From Kribbella pratensis (GTDB taxonomy: Bacteria; Actinomycetota; Actinomycetes; Propionibacteriales; Kribbellaceae), in the NCBI RefSeq assembly GCF_004366075.1, contig NZ_SODU01000003.1:1302001-1366000 (forward strand): DNA of 64,000 nucleotides. Reading direction: 5' to 3'. The position numbers and the translations under genes are program-made. Of this stretch, positions 34,873 to 42,499 are shown piece by piece. The notes under the pieces are model-generated. The model ran no database searches. It was not told the DNA's origin and saw only the letters and a list, made by a program, of their open reading frames with translations. Position 1 is the stretch's first letter. The number at the start of each line of letters is the position of its first letter.

Positions 34873-35883
34873 TCAGACCCCGGCGTAGGAGTGCAGGCCG
34901 GAGACCAGCAGGTTCACCCCGACGAAGTTGAAGATGAAGACGAACCAGCCGACGATCGCGATCTTCGCGGCTCCGCTGCCCCGCCAGCCGGCGGTCGCGC
35001 GGGCGTGCAGGTAGGCGGCGTACACCACCCAGGTCACCAGCGACCAGACCTCCTTGGGGTCCCAGCCCCAGTACCGGCCCCAGGCATGCTCGGCCCAGAT
35101 CGGCCCGGCCACCAGCACCCCGAACGTCCACAGCGGGAACGCGAACGCCAGCACCTTGTACGCCGTACCGTCCATCGCCTCCGCGCTCGGAAGCCGGCGC
35201 AGCGATGCCGCCATCGTGCCGCCGGCCAACACACGGCGTTCGGCGCGGGCCTTGACCAGGTACAGCACCGAGACCAGGCCGCCGACGGTGAACGCACCAC
35301 CGGAGATCGCGGCCGCGGACACGTGGATCACCAGCCAGTACGAGTGCAGCGCCGGAACCAGCGGACCGGCCGGCGTGTAGAGCGCCAGCGCGGCCAGACC
35401 GAGGACGGCGGCGACCACGAACGTCACGCCGAGCCCGAGGTACTGCAGCTTGTAGCGCTGCACGAAGATCAGGTACACGATCGCCACCGCGAGCGACGCC
35501 GTGATGGAGAACTCGTACATGTTCCCCCACGGCACGCGCCCGGCCGCGAGTCCACGCGTCACCACACCGCCCAGGTGCAGCACGAAGGCCAACCAGGTCA
35601 GCAGCAACCCGATCCGGCTGGCCGCATCAAGCCGCTCACTCGACGCCGGCTCCTCAACAGCAGGAACATCAACAGCAGGAACATCAGGTACGTCGGTGGG
35701 GTCCCCGGAGACCGCTGCGCCGTCGGAGGCGACCAGCACCTCCTCCTTGACCGCGGCGGACTTCGCGACCGCGGCACGACCGAGGGCCCACTCCATCGCA
35801 TGGGAAACCATCGCGAGGGCGTAGATCACCGTGGCCGTCGGAATCAGCAAGTTGGAGACTTGCGCGTAGGCCTCCGGGCTCAT
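34873..35883 (-). CDS. ccsB: Cytochrome c biogenesis protein CcsB/ResC (heme-handling subunit)
   Basis: 336-residue polytopic protein of the CcmC/CcsA family. The heme-binding WWD-type signature WGRYWGWDPKEVWSLVTW lies near residues 268-285, and conserved His residues flank it (SYWLVIHVSAAA and YLHARAT). With ResB it exports heme and attaches it to apocytochrome c outside the membrane (system II). Residues about 40-85 are a low-complexity cytoplasmic insert containing a perfect five-residue repeat. Its start overlaps the resB stop. Confidence 0.93.
   Translation of the reverse strand: MSPEAYAQVSNLLIPTATVIYALAMVSHAMEWALGRAAVAKSAAVKEEVLVASDGAAVSGDPTDVPDVPAVDVPAVEEPASSERLDAASRIGLLLTWLAFVLHLGGVVTRGLAAGRVPWGNMYEFSITASLAVAIVYLIFVQRYKLQYLGLGVTFVVAAVLGLAALALYTPAGPLVPALHSYWLVIHVSAAAISGGAFTVGGLVSVLYLVKARAERRVLAGGTMAASLRRLPSAEAMDGTAYKVLAFAFPLWTFGVLVAGPIWAEHAWGRYWGWDPKEVWSLVTWVVYAAYLHARATAGWRGSGAAKIAIVGWFVFIFNFVGVNLLVSGLHSYAGV
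35656..35685. repeat. Two perfect 15-bp tandem repeats inside ccsB
   Basis: AACAGCAGGAACATC occurs twice head to tail at 35656-35670 and 35671-35685, and a partial third copy flanks it. In frame it doubles a DVPAV-type pentapeptide in the linker after the first helix. It is likely a slippage-prone minisatellite in an unconstrained loop. Confidence 0.85.
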
Positions 35884-37466
35884 GGCTGCTCCTGGGTGCT
35901 CGAGCTGGCGGGTTTCAAAGCTGTGGTGATGGCCTGGATCTCGTCACCGAGGCCGCGCTCGGGGCCGCGGTCCAGACCGGCGACCTCGACAACGGTACGC
36001 CCGTCCTCTTCGCGGACCCGCACCCAGGTACGGCGCGGATGCACGAACAGCGAACCCATCAGGCCGAGGATCGCCAGCGAGATGCCCGCCAGCGCAAGGC
36101 CCGTGCCCGGAGTATGGCTGATCTGCAGCTTCACCCAACGGCTGTAGCCGTCGAACGTGATCGACCCGGCCTTGTCCGGCAACTGGGCGCTCTGCCCCGG
36201 CGCGAGCTGGAGCCGCCACTTGTCGCCGTTCTGCTGGAACTGCGTCAGCTTCGACTTGTCCAGCTGGTACACCGACTCCGGCTTCCCGGTCTCCGGCCGC
36301 GGCCGGCCGTAGTACCCGGTCATCACCAACTCCGGGTTCAGATCATCGGGAAACACCGACACAGGTCCGTTCGGACCGATGTACGCGGTCGGCAGGAAGA
36401 AGCCTTCGAACCCGAGCGTCTCCGGTCGCGCATCCGGCGCCTTGATCACCCCGAACGACGAGAAGTTGCTGTCCTGCGGCAGGAACGGCGCCGGGCCGGA
36501 AAACGCGACATTTCCCTGCCCGTCCTTCACGGTGACCCGGGGTGCGTATCCGTGGCCGAGCAGGTAGACGCTGCTCCCGTCCAGCTTCAGCGGGTGGTTG
36601 ACCTCGAGCAGGTACGACTTCTCCGGCGCATCCGGCGTCTGCTGGTAATCCAGCTGCGCCTTGAACTCCCGCGCCGCGCCCTTCTGCGGACCGTCCTCCT
36701 GGAACTTCGCCTCGAAGTCCTTCACGGTCAGCGAGAACGGCGGCAGGTCGTCGTCACCGCTGAACGCGCGTCCCGGCGTGAAGTCGTCGTACTGCGCGAC
36801 CGAGTTGGAGAAACCGTTGCCCACGACAACCAGCACGGTGCCGCGGTAGCCGAACAGCGAACCCCAGGCGACCCCGACCAGCGCCAGGATCAGCGAGAAG
36901 TGAAAGAGCAGGTTGCCGGCCTCGCGCAGGTATCCACGCTCCGCGCCGACAGCTCCGTCGTACGACTGCACCCGGAAGCGGCGTTTCCGGAGCTCGCGGG
37001 TCGCGACCTCGATGACGTCGCCGGCCTCGGCGAGCTCGAAGCGCTGGTACCCGGGCAGCCGGTTCAGGTTCCGCGGCGGCTTCGGCGGCCTGGCCCGCAA
37101 CCCCTTCACGTACACGGACAACCGCGGTACGACGCAGCCGATCAGCGAGATGAACAGCAACAGGTAGATCGCCGAGAACCACGCGGACTTGTAGACGTCG
37201 AACAGCCCGAGCTTGTCGTAGAGCGGCCCGAGGGTCTTGTGCGCGGCGAGGAAGTCCGAGACCTTGATCGGGTCGATCGGCGTCTGCGGGACGAGCGATC
37301 CCGGCACCGCGCCGAGCGCCAGCAGGAACAGCAGCACCAGCGCGGTCTTCATCGACGTCAGCTGCCGCCAGGTCCAGCGCAGCCAGCCGACCAGGCCGAG
37401 CGCGGGCGGTCCGGACGGTTCCTCCGGGCCCGACGCCGCGGCGATCCGATCCTTGATTTCAGTCAT
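35880..37466 (-). CDS. resB: Cytochrome c biogenesis protein ResB
   Basis: 528-residue system II subunit. Helices lie at about 35-60 and 88-112 (TALVLLFLLALGAVPGSLVPQ is the family start), a third near 185-210, a large extracytoplasmic domain follows at about 215-450, and the last helix is near 463-485 (GLALAGISLAILGLMGSLFVHPRR). Its heme-ligand His residues lie beside these helices. The frame is open upstream, but ATG at 37466 overlaps the ccdA stop and gives MTEIKDRIAAAS. Confidence 0.93.
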   Translation of the reverse strand: MTEIKDRIAAASGPEEPSGPPALGLVGWLRWTWRQLTSMKTALVLLFLLALGAVPGSLVPQTPIDPIKVSDFLAAHKTLGPLYDKLGLFDVYKSAWFSAIYLLLFISLIGCVVPRLSVYVKGLRARPPKPPRNLNRLPGYQRFELAEAGDVIEVATRELRKRRFRVQSYDGAVGAERGYLREAGNLLFHFSLILALVGVAWGSLFGYRGTVLVVVGNGFSNSVAQYDDFTPGRAFSGDDDLPPFSLTVKDFEAKFQEDGPQKGAAREFKAQLDYQQTPDAPEKSYLLEVNHPLKLDGSSVYLLGHGYAPRVTVKDGQGNVAFSGPAPFLPQDSNFSSFGVIKAPDARPETLGFEGFFLPTAYIGPNGPVSVFPDDLNPELVMTGYYGRPRPETGKPESVYQLDKSKLTQFQQNGDKWRLQLAPGQSAQLPDKAGSITFDGYSRWVKLQISHTPGTGLALAGISLAILGLMGSLFVHPRRTWVRVREEDGRTVVEVAGLDRGPERGLGDEIQAITTALKPASSSTQEQP

Positions 37467-38209
37467 CAGACCGCCGATCCGAAGTTGGCGACCCACTGCC
37501 GCAGGTCCGCGGTCATCGCATCCCACACTCCCGTCAGCAGCAGCAGTCCCACCGCGATCATCAGTACGCCGCCGATCCTGATCACCAGCAGCTGATGCTT
37601 GCGGACCCACGCCACCGCGGACAGCATCCGCCGGAACGCCAGCGCCGCCACGATGAACGGAATCCCCAGCCCGAGGCTGAACACCAGCGCCAGCGTCGCC
37701 CCGCGCCCGGTGCTGCCCTCGGTGGTGGCCAGCGTCATCACGGTCCCGAGCGTCGGCCCGATACACGGCGTCCACCCGAATCCGAACAGTACGCCGAGCA
37801 GCGGCGCCGCCGCGATCCCGACCGCCGGGACCCGGTGCACCCGCAGATCCTTCTGCAGGAACCCGAACCCGCCGAGAAAGACGAGACCCAGTACGACGGT
37901 CAGGCCGCCGAGGACCCTCGTGATCGTCGTCTGGTGGTCGATCAGCAGGTCGCCCGCCTTGCCGAACACCACGCCGGTGAGGATGAACACCGCCGAGAAC
38001 CCGGCGACGAACAACGCCGTACCGGCCAGCATCCGGCCGCGCTTGTCCGAGCCGAGCTCGGCCGCGGACAGGCCGGTGACGTAGGACAGGTAGCCGGGCA
38101 GCAGTGGTACCACGCACGGCGAGAAGAACGAGATCGCACCGGCCAGCACCGCGATCGGCAGTGCGACCAGCATCGAACCCGTCATCGAGTCGGCGAACCA
38201 CTGTCCCAT
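37466..38209 (-). CDS. ccdA: Thiol-disulfide transporter CcdA
   Basis: 247-residue six-helix protein that carries reducing power from cytoplasmic thioredoxin to the extracytoplasmic thiol oxidoreductase. The paired redox cysteines are C32 in FFSPCVVPLLPGY and C149 in GWTPCIGP. The adjacent TlpA-like lipoprotein is its probable electron acceptor, which keeps apocytochrome c CxxCH motifs reduced. A four-base gap separates it from that gene. Confidence 0.95.
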   Translation of the reverse strand: MGQWFADSMTGSMLVALPIAVLAGAISFFSPCVVPLLPGYLSYVTGLSAAELGSDKRGRMLAGTALFVAGFSAVFILTGVVFGKAGDLLIDHQTTITRVLGGLTVVLGLVFLGGFGFLQKDLRVHRVPAVGIAAAPLLGVLFGFGWTPCIGPTLGTVMTLATTEGSTGRGATLALVFSLGLGIPFIVAALAFRRMLSAVAWVRKHQLLVIRIGGVLMIAVGLLLLTGVWDAMTADLRQWVANFGSAV

Positions 38210-38213
38210 CAGC

Positions 38214-38774
38214 TCAACCGGCGTCCTTGACCATTCCGAGCAGCGTCTGCTTCGTGACTTCGCCGACGACGCGTCCCGCGACCTTGCCGTCCTTGTCGAT
38301 CACCAGCGTGGTCGGGATGGCCTTCGGGGAGATCTGGCCGCGGAACCGCAGCAGCGCCTTGCCGTTCGGGTCGTAGATGCTCGGGAACGGGACGCCGAAC
38401 TCCTGCACGAACTTCTTCGCCGGCGCCGGGTCGAGGTCGCGCGTGTTCAGTCCGATGAACTGCACTCCGGACCCGAGTTCCTTCGACGCCGCGACCAGCT
38501 CGGGCGCTTCCTTGCGGCACGGCGGGCACCACGAACCCCACACGTTCAGTACGACGACCTTGCCGGTCTGCTCGGACAGCGTCCAGGTCTTACCGTCGAG
38601 CGTCTTCCCGGTGAGCTCCGGCGCCGCCTTCCGATCGCCGGCCGCGAACGTCGACACGTTGCCGTTGCCGCTGACGAACCCCGACTGACCCTGGCGGTTC
38701 TGCGCCGCCTGCTGGCCGGAGCTGCACCCCGCGACGAGGAGCACTCCGGCAACCAGCAACGCCGTACGACGCAT
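38214..38774 (-). CDS. TlpA/ResA-like thioredoxin-fold lipoprotein
   Basis: 186-residue extracytoplasmic thiol-disulfide oxidoreductase. A lipobox, LLVAGC, puts the lipidated Cys at 17. The active site WCPPC has C83 and C86, and cis-Pro is in AIPTTLVID. It should reduce apocytochrome c cysteines before heme attachment by ResB and CcsB, using electrons from CcdA. The ATG at 38774 overlaps the previous gene's stop (ATGA), which fixes this start over the longer open frame. Confidence 0.93.
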   Translation of the reverse strand: MRRTALLVAGVLLVAGCSSGQQAAQNRQGQSGFVSGNGNVSTFAAGDRKAAPELTGKTLDGKTWTLSEQTGKVVVLNVWGSWCPPCRKEAPELVAASKELGSGVQFIGLNTRDLDPAPAKKFVQEFGVPFPSIYDPNGKALLRFRGQISPKAIPTTLVIDKDGKVAGRVVGEVTKQTLLGMVKDAG

Positions 38775-39424
38775 CACGCCCCTCCGACGAACTTCTTCGG
38801 GTTCTTGACCGGCAACAGATCCTTCGCGGGTTCCGAGTAGCCGACCGAGACGATCTGCTCGCCGTGGAAGGTGAACGAGGTCAGGCTGGCCAGGCTGCAC
38901 TGGCGCCTGCGCGGGTCGTGGAACATCCGGCGGCCCTCGATCGCGGACCGGACGATCCAGATCGGCAGCTGGTGCGACACGATCAGGGCCTCGTGCCCGG
39001 CGGCCTTCTGCCGGGCGGTCTCGATCGCGTCCCGCATCCGGCGGACGAGCTGCTGGTACGGCTCACCCCAGGACGGTTTCCACGGGTTCCGCAGCAGCCA
39101 CCAGGCGCTCGGGTTCTTCAGTGCGCCGTCGCCGACGCCGAACTTCTTGCCCTCGAACAGGTTCGCCGCCTCGATCACCCGCTCGTCGATGTCCGGCGTG
39201 AGGCCGAACACCTTGGCGATCGGCTCCATCGTCTCCTGGGCCCGCTCCAGCGGCGAGCTGACCAGGTGCACGATGTCGCGGCCCTTGACGTGCTCGGCCA
39301 CCCGGTCGGCCATCGCGCGGCCGAGCTCGGACAGGTGGAAGTCGGGGATCCGGCCGTAGAGCACGCCGGTCGGGTTGTGCACCTCGCCGTGACGCATCAG
39401 GTGCACGACCGTCGTTTCGGTCAC
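38774..39424 (-). CDS. Histidine phosphatase (phosphoglycerate mutase-like)
   Basis: 216-residue branched phosphatase-superfamily protein. The catalytic RHGE is at residues 11-14 and the second conserved His lies in LIVSHQLPIW. Mycobacteria also have such a gene between hemL and the tlpA gene. Its substrate is unknown, and genuine glycolytic mutase activity is unlikely. The start is GTG at 39424 with AAGGGA upstream. The gap to hemL is ten bases, so it is in the same operon. Confidence 0.85.
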   Translation of the reverse strand: MTETTVVHLMRHGEVHNPTGVLYGRIPDFHLSELGRAMADRVAEHVKGRDIVHLVSSPLERAQETMEPIAKVFGLTPDIDERVIEAANLFEGKKFGVGDGALKNPSAWWLLRNPWKPSWGEPYQQLVRRMRDAIETARQKAAGHEALIVSHQLPIWIVRSAIEGRRMFHDPRRRQCSLASLTSFTFHGEQIVSVGYSEPAKDLLPVKNPKKFVGGA

Positions 39425-39434
39425 CGCTGTCCCT

Positions 39435-40769
39435 TCAGTTCTGTACTTGCGTCGCCACCGTGGCCGCCGCGCGGGCTGCCGGAGCCAGAGCAGCCTCGAG
39501 CTCGGCCAGCGCGTCGTCGTCGATCGCCGCGCTGACGAACCAGGCCTCGAACGCGCTCGGTGGCAGGTAGACACCGGCGTCCAGCATGGCATGGAAGAAC
39601 GCCTTGAACCGGGGCAGCACCTGGGCGTTGGCTCCGGCGAAGTCCCGGATCTCGGCAGGTCCCTCCGAGGACTCCACGAAGAAGACGCTGAAGAGGTTCC
39701 CGGCCGCCGAGATGACGTGCGGCACACCTTCCTTGTCCAGCGCGGTCGACACCAGGCGCTGGATGGTGAGCGAGGTCTCGTCGAGCTTGGCGTAGACCTC
39801 GTCGGTGGCCAGCCGCAGCGTGGTCAGGCCGGCGGTCGTGGCGATCGGGTTCCCGGACAGCGTCCCGGCCTGGTAGACCGAGCCCTCCGGCGCGAGGTGC
39901 GACATGACATCGGCGCGGCCGCCGAACGCCGCGGCCGGGAAGCCGCCGCCCATCACCTTGCCGAAGGTCATCAGGTCCGGCCGGACGCCGTCGACGCCGT
40001 ACCAGCCCGAGCGGGTGATCCGGAAGCCGGTCATGACCTCGTCGGAAATGAAAAGTGCACCGTTTTCCGTGCAGGTCCGGGCGAGGAACGCGTTGAAGTC
40101 GTCCCGCGGCGGAACGACGCCCATGTTGCCGGGCGACGCCTCGGTGATCACGGCCGCGATCTGGTCGCCGTACTGCGCGAACGCGGCGGCGACCGCGGCC
40201 TGGTCGTTGTACGGCAGCACGATCGTGTCCGCGGTGGTGGCCTCGGTGACTCCCGGCGTACCGGGGATGCCCAGCGTGAGGACGCCGGAACCGGCCTGGG
40301 CCAGCAGTGCGTCCACATGGCCGTGGTAGCACCCGGCGAACTTCACGATCTTGGCGCGCCCGGTGAACCCGCGGGCGAGCCGGAGCGCGGACATCGTCGC
40401 CTCGGTCCCGGACGACACCAGCCGGACCTTGTCCACCGGTGTCCGCGCGACGATCTCCTCGCCGAGCAGGACCTCGGTCTCGGTCGGCGTCCCGTACGAC
40501 GTACCGCGGCCGACGGCAGCCTGGACGGCGGCGATCACCTCGGGATGGGCGTGGCCGAGCAGCAGCGGGCCCCAGGAACTGACCAGGTCGAGATAGCGGT
40601 TGCCGTCGACGTCGGTCATGTGACATCCGTCACCGGAAGCCATGAAACGCGGTACGCCGCCGACGGCGCGGAAGGCGCGGACCGGAGAGTTGACCCCACC
40701 CGGGGTCACCGTGGAGGCTCGGGCGAAGAGTTCGGCGGAATGTTCAGTGTGTGCGGGCACGACGGCCAT
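39435..40769 (-). CDS. hemL: Glutamate-1-semialdehyde 2,1-aminomutase
   Basis: PLP enzyme making 5-aminolevulinate for heme. The PLP Lys is K271 in DLMTFGKVMGGGFPAAAFGG, the Asp is in FISDEVMTGFR, and the N-terminal PGGVNSPVRAF is diagnostic. Length is 444 residues. The start is ATG at 40769 with GAGGGAGA upstream. It heads the cluster that then installs heme into cytochromes c, so heme supply and use are linked in one transcript. Confidence 0.96.
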   Translation of the reverse strand: MAVVPAHTEHSAELFARASTVTPGGVNSPVRAFRAVGGVPRFMASGDGCHMTDVDGNRYLDLVSSWGPLLLGHAHPEVIAAVQAAVGRGTSYGTPTETEVLLGEEIVARTPVDKVRLVSSGTEATMSALRLARGFTGRAKIVKFAGCYHGHVDALLAQAGSGVLTLGIPGTPGVTEATTADTIVLPYNDQAAVAAAFAQYGDQIAAVITEASPGNMGVVPPRDDFNAFLARTCTENGALFISDEVMTGFRITRSGWYGVDGVRPDLMTFGKVMGGGFPAAAFGGRADVMSHLAPEGSVYQAGTLSGNPIATTAGLTTLRLATDEVYAKLDETSLTIQRLVSTALDKEGVPHVISAAGNLFSVFFVESSEGPAEIRDFAGANAQVLPRFKAFFHAMLDAGVYLPPSAFEAWFVSAAIDDDALAELEAALAPAARAAATVATQVQN

Positions 40770-40913
40770 TCTCCCTCGCCGGTCCGGCACCCTGATCGGC
40801 AGGGGAGGGCGAATTTCAGGTCCTGATCCCGCCAAGGGGTTCACAGGCGCTTTGTTACGCGCCAGTATGGATACCCGGTGACCGCACGTACACGGTCTGC
40901 GTTCGACGCGTAA

Positions 40914-40988
40914 CCCACGCAACGGGGCGGACGTTAGACCTATTACGACGGCAACCGACACAGGCACAAAGACTGTCCGCTGCGTGGG
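40914..40988 (+). promoter_or_regulatory. Structured leader upstream of the lytic transglycosylase gene
   Basis: CCCACGCA (40914-40921) pairs with TGCGTGGG (40981-40988). After a five-base bulge, GCGGAC (40927-40932) pairs with GTCCGC (40975-40980), enclosing 42 bases. The 75-base fold ends 22 bases before the GGAGGGG ribosome site. It resembles a leader RNA or riboswitch-like element. I could not match it to the c-di-AMP (ydaO) consensus that often precedes wall hydrolase genes. The rest of the 256-base gap (40770-41025) shows nothing else recognisable. Confidence 0.45.
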
Positions 40989-41025
40989 GCCGGACCGGTC
41001 GATGAGTCACGGAGGGGAATCATCG

Positions 41026-42396
41026 ATGGCGAAGGGCAAGCGCCGCGCCACGGGTAGCGGCTGGCGTCAGGTGGCGCCGCTGATCCCGCTGGCGCTGTTC
41101 GCGAGCGCGTTCACCGTCAGTGCCACGGACGACCCCGCGATCGCTACGGCGTCGCTGGAGAACGGACTGTCCGGAGGCAACCCGGTCGTCGTACCGAAGC
41201 AGCCGATCGCCTTCCCGGCCAATGTGCCGGTGCCGGGCGTCGTCGGCCACGGAGTCGATCCTGGCGAGCAACCGACCCAGGTGGTGTCCGGACTGTCCCG
41301 CAACGGCATCCCGAACGCCGCCCTCAAGGCGTACTCCCGAGCCCAGCAGGTGCTGGCCCAGGCAGACCCGACGTGCCACTTGCCGTGGACGCTGGTGGCA
41401 GCGATCGGCCGGGTCGAGTCCAACCACGGCCGCTTCGGCGGCAATTCGCTGAACTCGCTGGGCGTCGCGGTGCCGGGCATTTTCGGCCCGCGGCTGGACG
41501 GTTCATCCGGGACGGCCCGGATCTCCGACTCGGACGCGGGTTCGTTCGACGGTGACGGCGCGTTCGACCGCGCGGTCGGCCCGATGCAGTTCATCCCCGG
41601 CACGTGGCGAGCCATGGGAGTGGACGGCGACGGCGACGGCGTGCGGAATCCGCAGGACATCGACGACGCGGCGATGTCGACCGGGGTCTACCTCTGCTCG
41701 GGCAAGACCGACCTGTCCAAGGCCAGTGATCTGAACGCCGCGGTTCTGCGCTACAACCACTCGCAGCAGTACGTCGACCTGGTGGTCAGCATCGCGAAGG
41801 CGTACGCCGGCGGCAGCTGGATCGCGGTCGGCAACGGCACCGCGGGTGACGACGTGGACGAAGCCGGCGACCAGATCGACGACCCGACCATCGACGCCCC
41901 GTCGGACAAGGACCTGCCGGAGGCGATCGACATCCCGACGCCCACCGCGACGGCGACGCCGACTCCGATCCTGACCGACGAGCGGGACGGCAACCGGCCG
42001 ACGGACCGGCCGACCGCGACACCGACGGCGACTCCGAGCAGCCGGCCGACGGCGACACCGACGACGGTCAGGCCCACCACCTCGAAGCCGACCACGGCCA
42101 AGCCGACGGTTCCGGCCACGACCACGCCGAAGCCGGGTCTCACCAGCCTGACGACGGCCGTCGGGGTCATCGTCGGCACGGCCGGCAGCACGCTGGCCGA
42201 GCTGCAGAAGGCCACGACGTACTGCCAGTCCGAGATGGCGAAGGTGACGATCACCAAGCCGACCCAGACCCAGCTGCAGAAGTGCGTGACCGCCTACCAG
42301 ACCGGTGGCGCCAAGGCGGTCGACCAGGTCATCCGCGGCCTGCTGTCGGCCCTCGGGCTGCTGGGCATCCTCGGTGGAGGCATCCTCGGGAGCTGA
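41026..42396 (+). CDS. Secreted lytic transglycosylase with PT-rich linker
   Basis: 456-residue exported murein transglycosylase. A signal or anchor helix lies at about 17-32. The SLT/MltB-like domain spans about 95-285, with the catalytic Glu at 131 in AAIGRVESNHGRFGG and the substrate segment AVGPMQFIPGTWRAMGVDGD. A low-complexity Thr/Pro/Ala linker (about 305-385) follows, then a C-terminal hydrophobic domain with two Cys. Its probable role is peptidoglycan remodelling. A perfect GGAGGGG eight bases before ATG 41026 fixes the start. An Rpf-like role is possible. Confidence 0.87.
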   Translation: MAKGKRRATGSGWRQVAPLIPLALFASAFTVSATDDPAIATASLENGLSGGNPVVVPKQPIAFPANVPVPGVVGHGVDPGEQPTQVVSGLSRNGIPNAALKAYSRAQQVLAQADPTCHLPWTLVAAIGRVESNHGRFGGNSLNSLGVAVPGIFGPRLDGSSGTARISDSDAGSFDGDGAFDRAVGPMQFIPGTWRAMGVDGDGDGVRNPQDIDDAAMSTGVYLCSGKTDLSKASDLNAAVLRYNHSQQYVDLVVSIAKAYAGGSWIAVGNGTAGDDVDEAGDQIDDPTIDAPSDKDLPEAIDIPTPTATATPTPILTDERDGNRPTDRPTATPTATPSSRPTATPTTVRPTTSKPTTAKPTVPATTTPKPGLTSLTTAVGVIVGTAGSTLAELQKATTYCQSEMAKVTITKPTQTQLQKCVTAYQTGGAKAVDQVIRGLLSALGLLGILGGGILGS

Positions 42397-42447
42397 TCCC
42401 CACTGGACCGGCGCGCCAGCCCCCACCCCTCCCTTGGCGCGCCCCTG

Positions 42448-42494
42448 GCGACGCCACGAAGCAATCCCCCCGGCTTCGTGGCGTCGCTCTTTTT
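42448..42494 (+). terminator. Rho-independent terminator
   Basis: GCGACGCCACGAAGC (42448-42462) pairs with 42473-42487 (15 bp, perfect) and is followed by a T-run (42490-42494). It ends the transglycosylase transcript. The minus-strand protease stop is at 42500, so the stem may also act for that gene. Confidence 0.9.
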
Positions 42495-42499
42495 AACGT

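Noticed and set aside
40770..41025. c-di-AMP (ydaO) riboswitch upstream of the lytic transglycosylase
   Set aside because: The conserved GGTGAATC-like and CAGCTAACCTCG-like blocks are not present, so only an unclassified fold is reported.
41940..42130. Possible DNA repeat array in the transglycosylase gene
   Set aside because: It is a Thr/Pro-rich protein linker with irregular codons, not a true nucleotide repeat or CRISPR.
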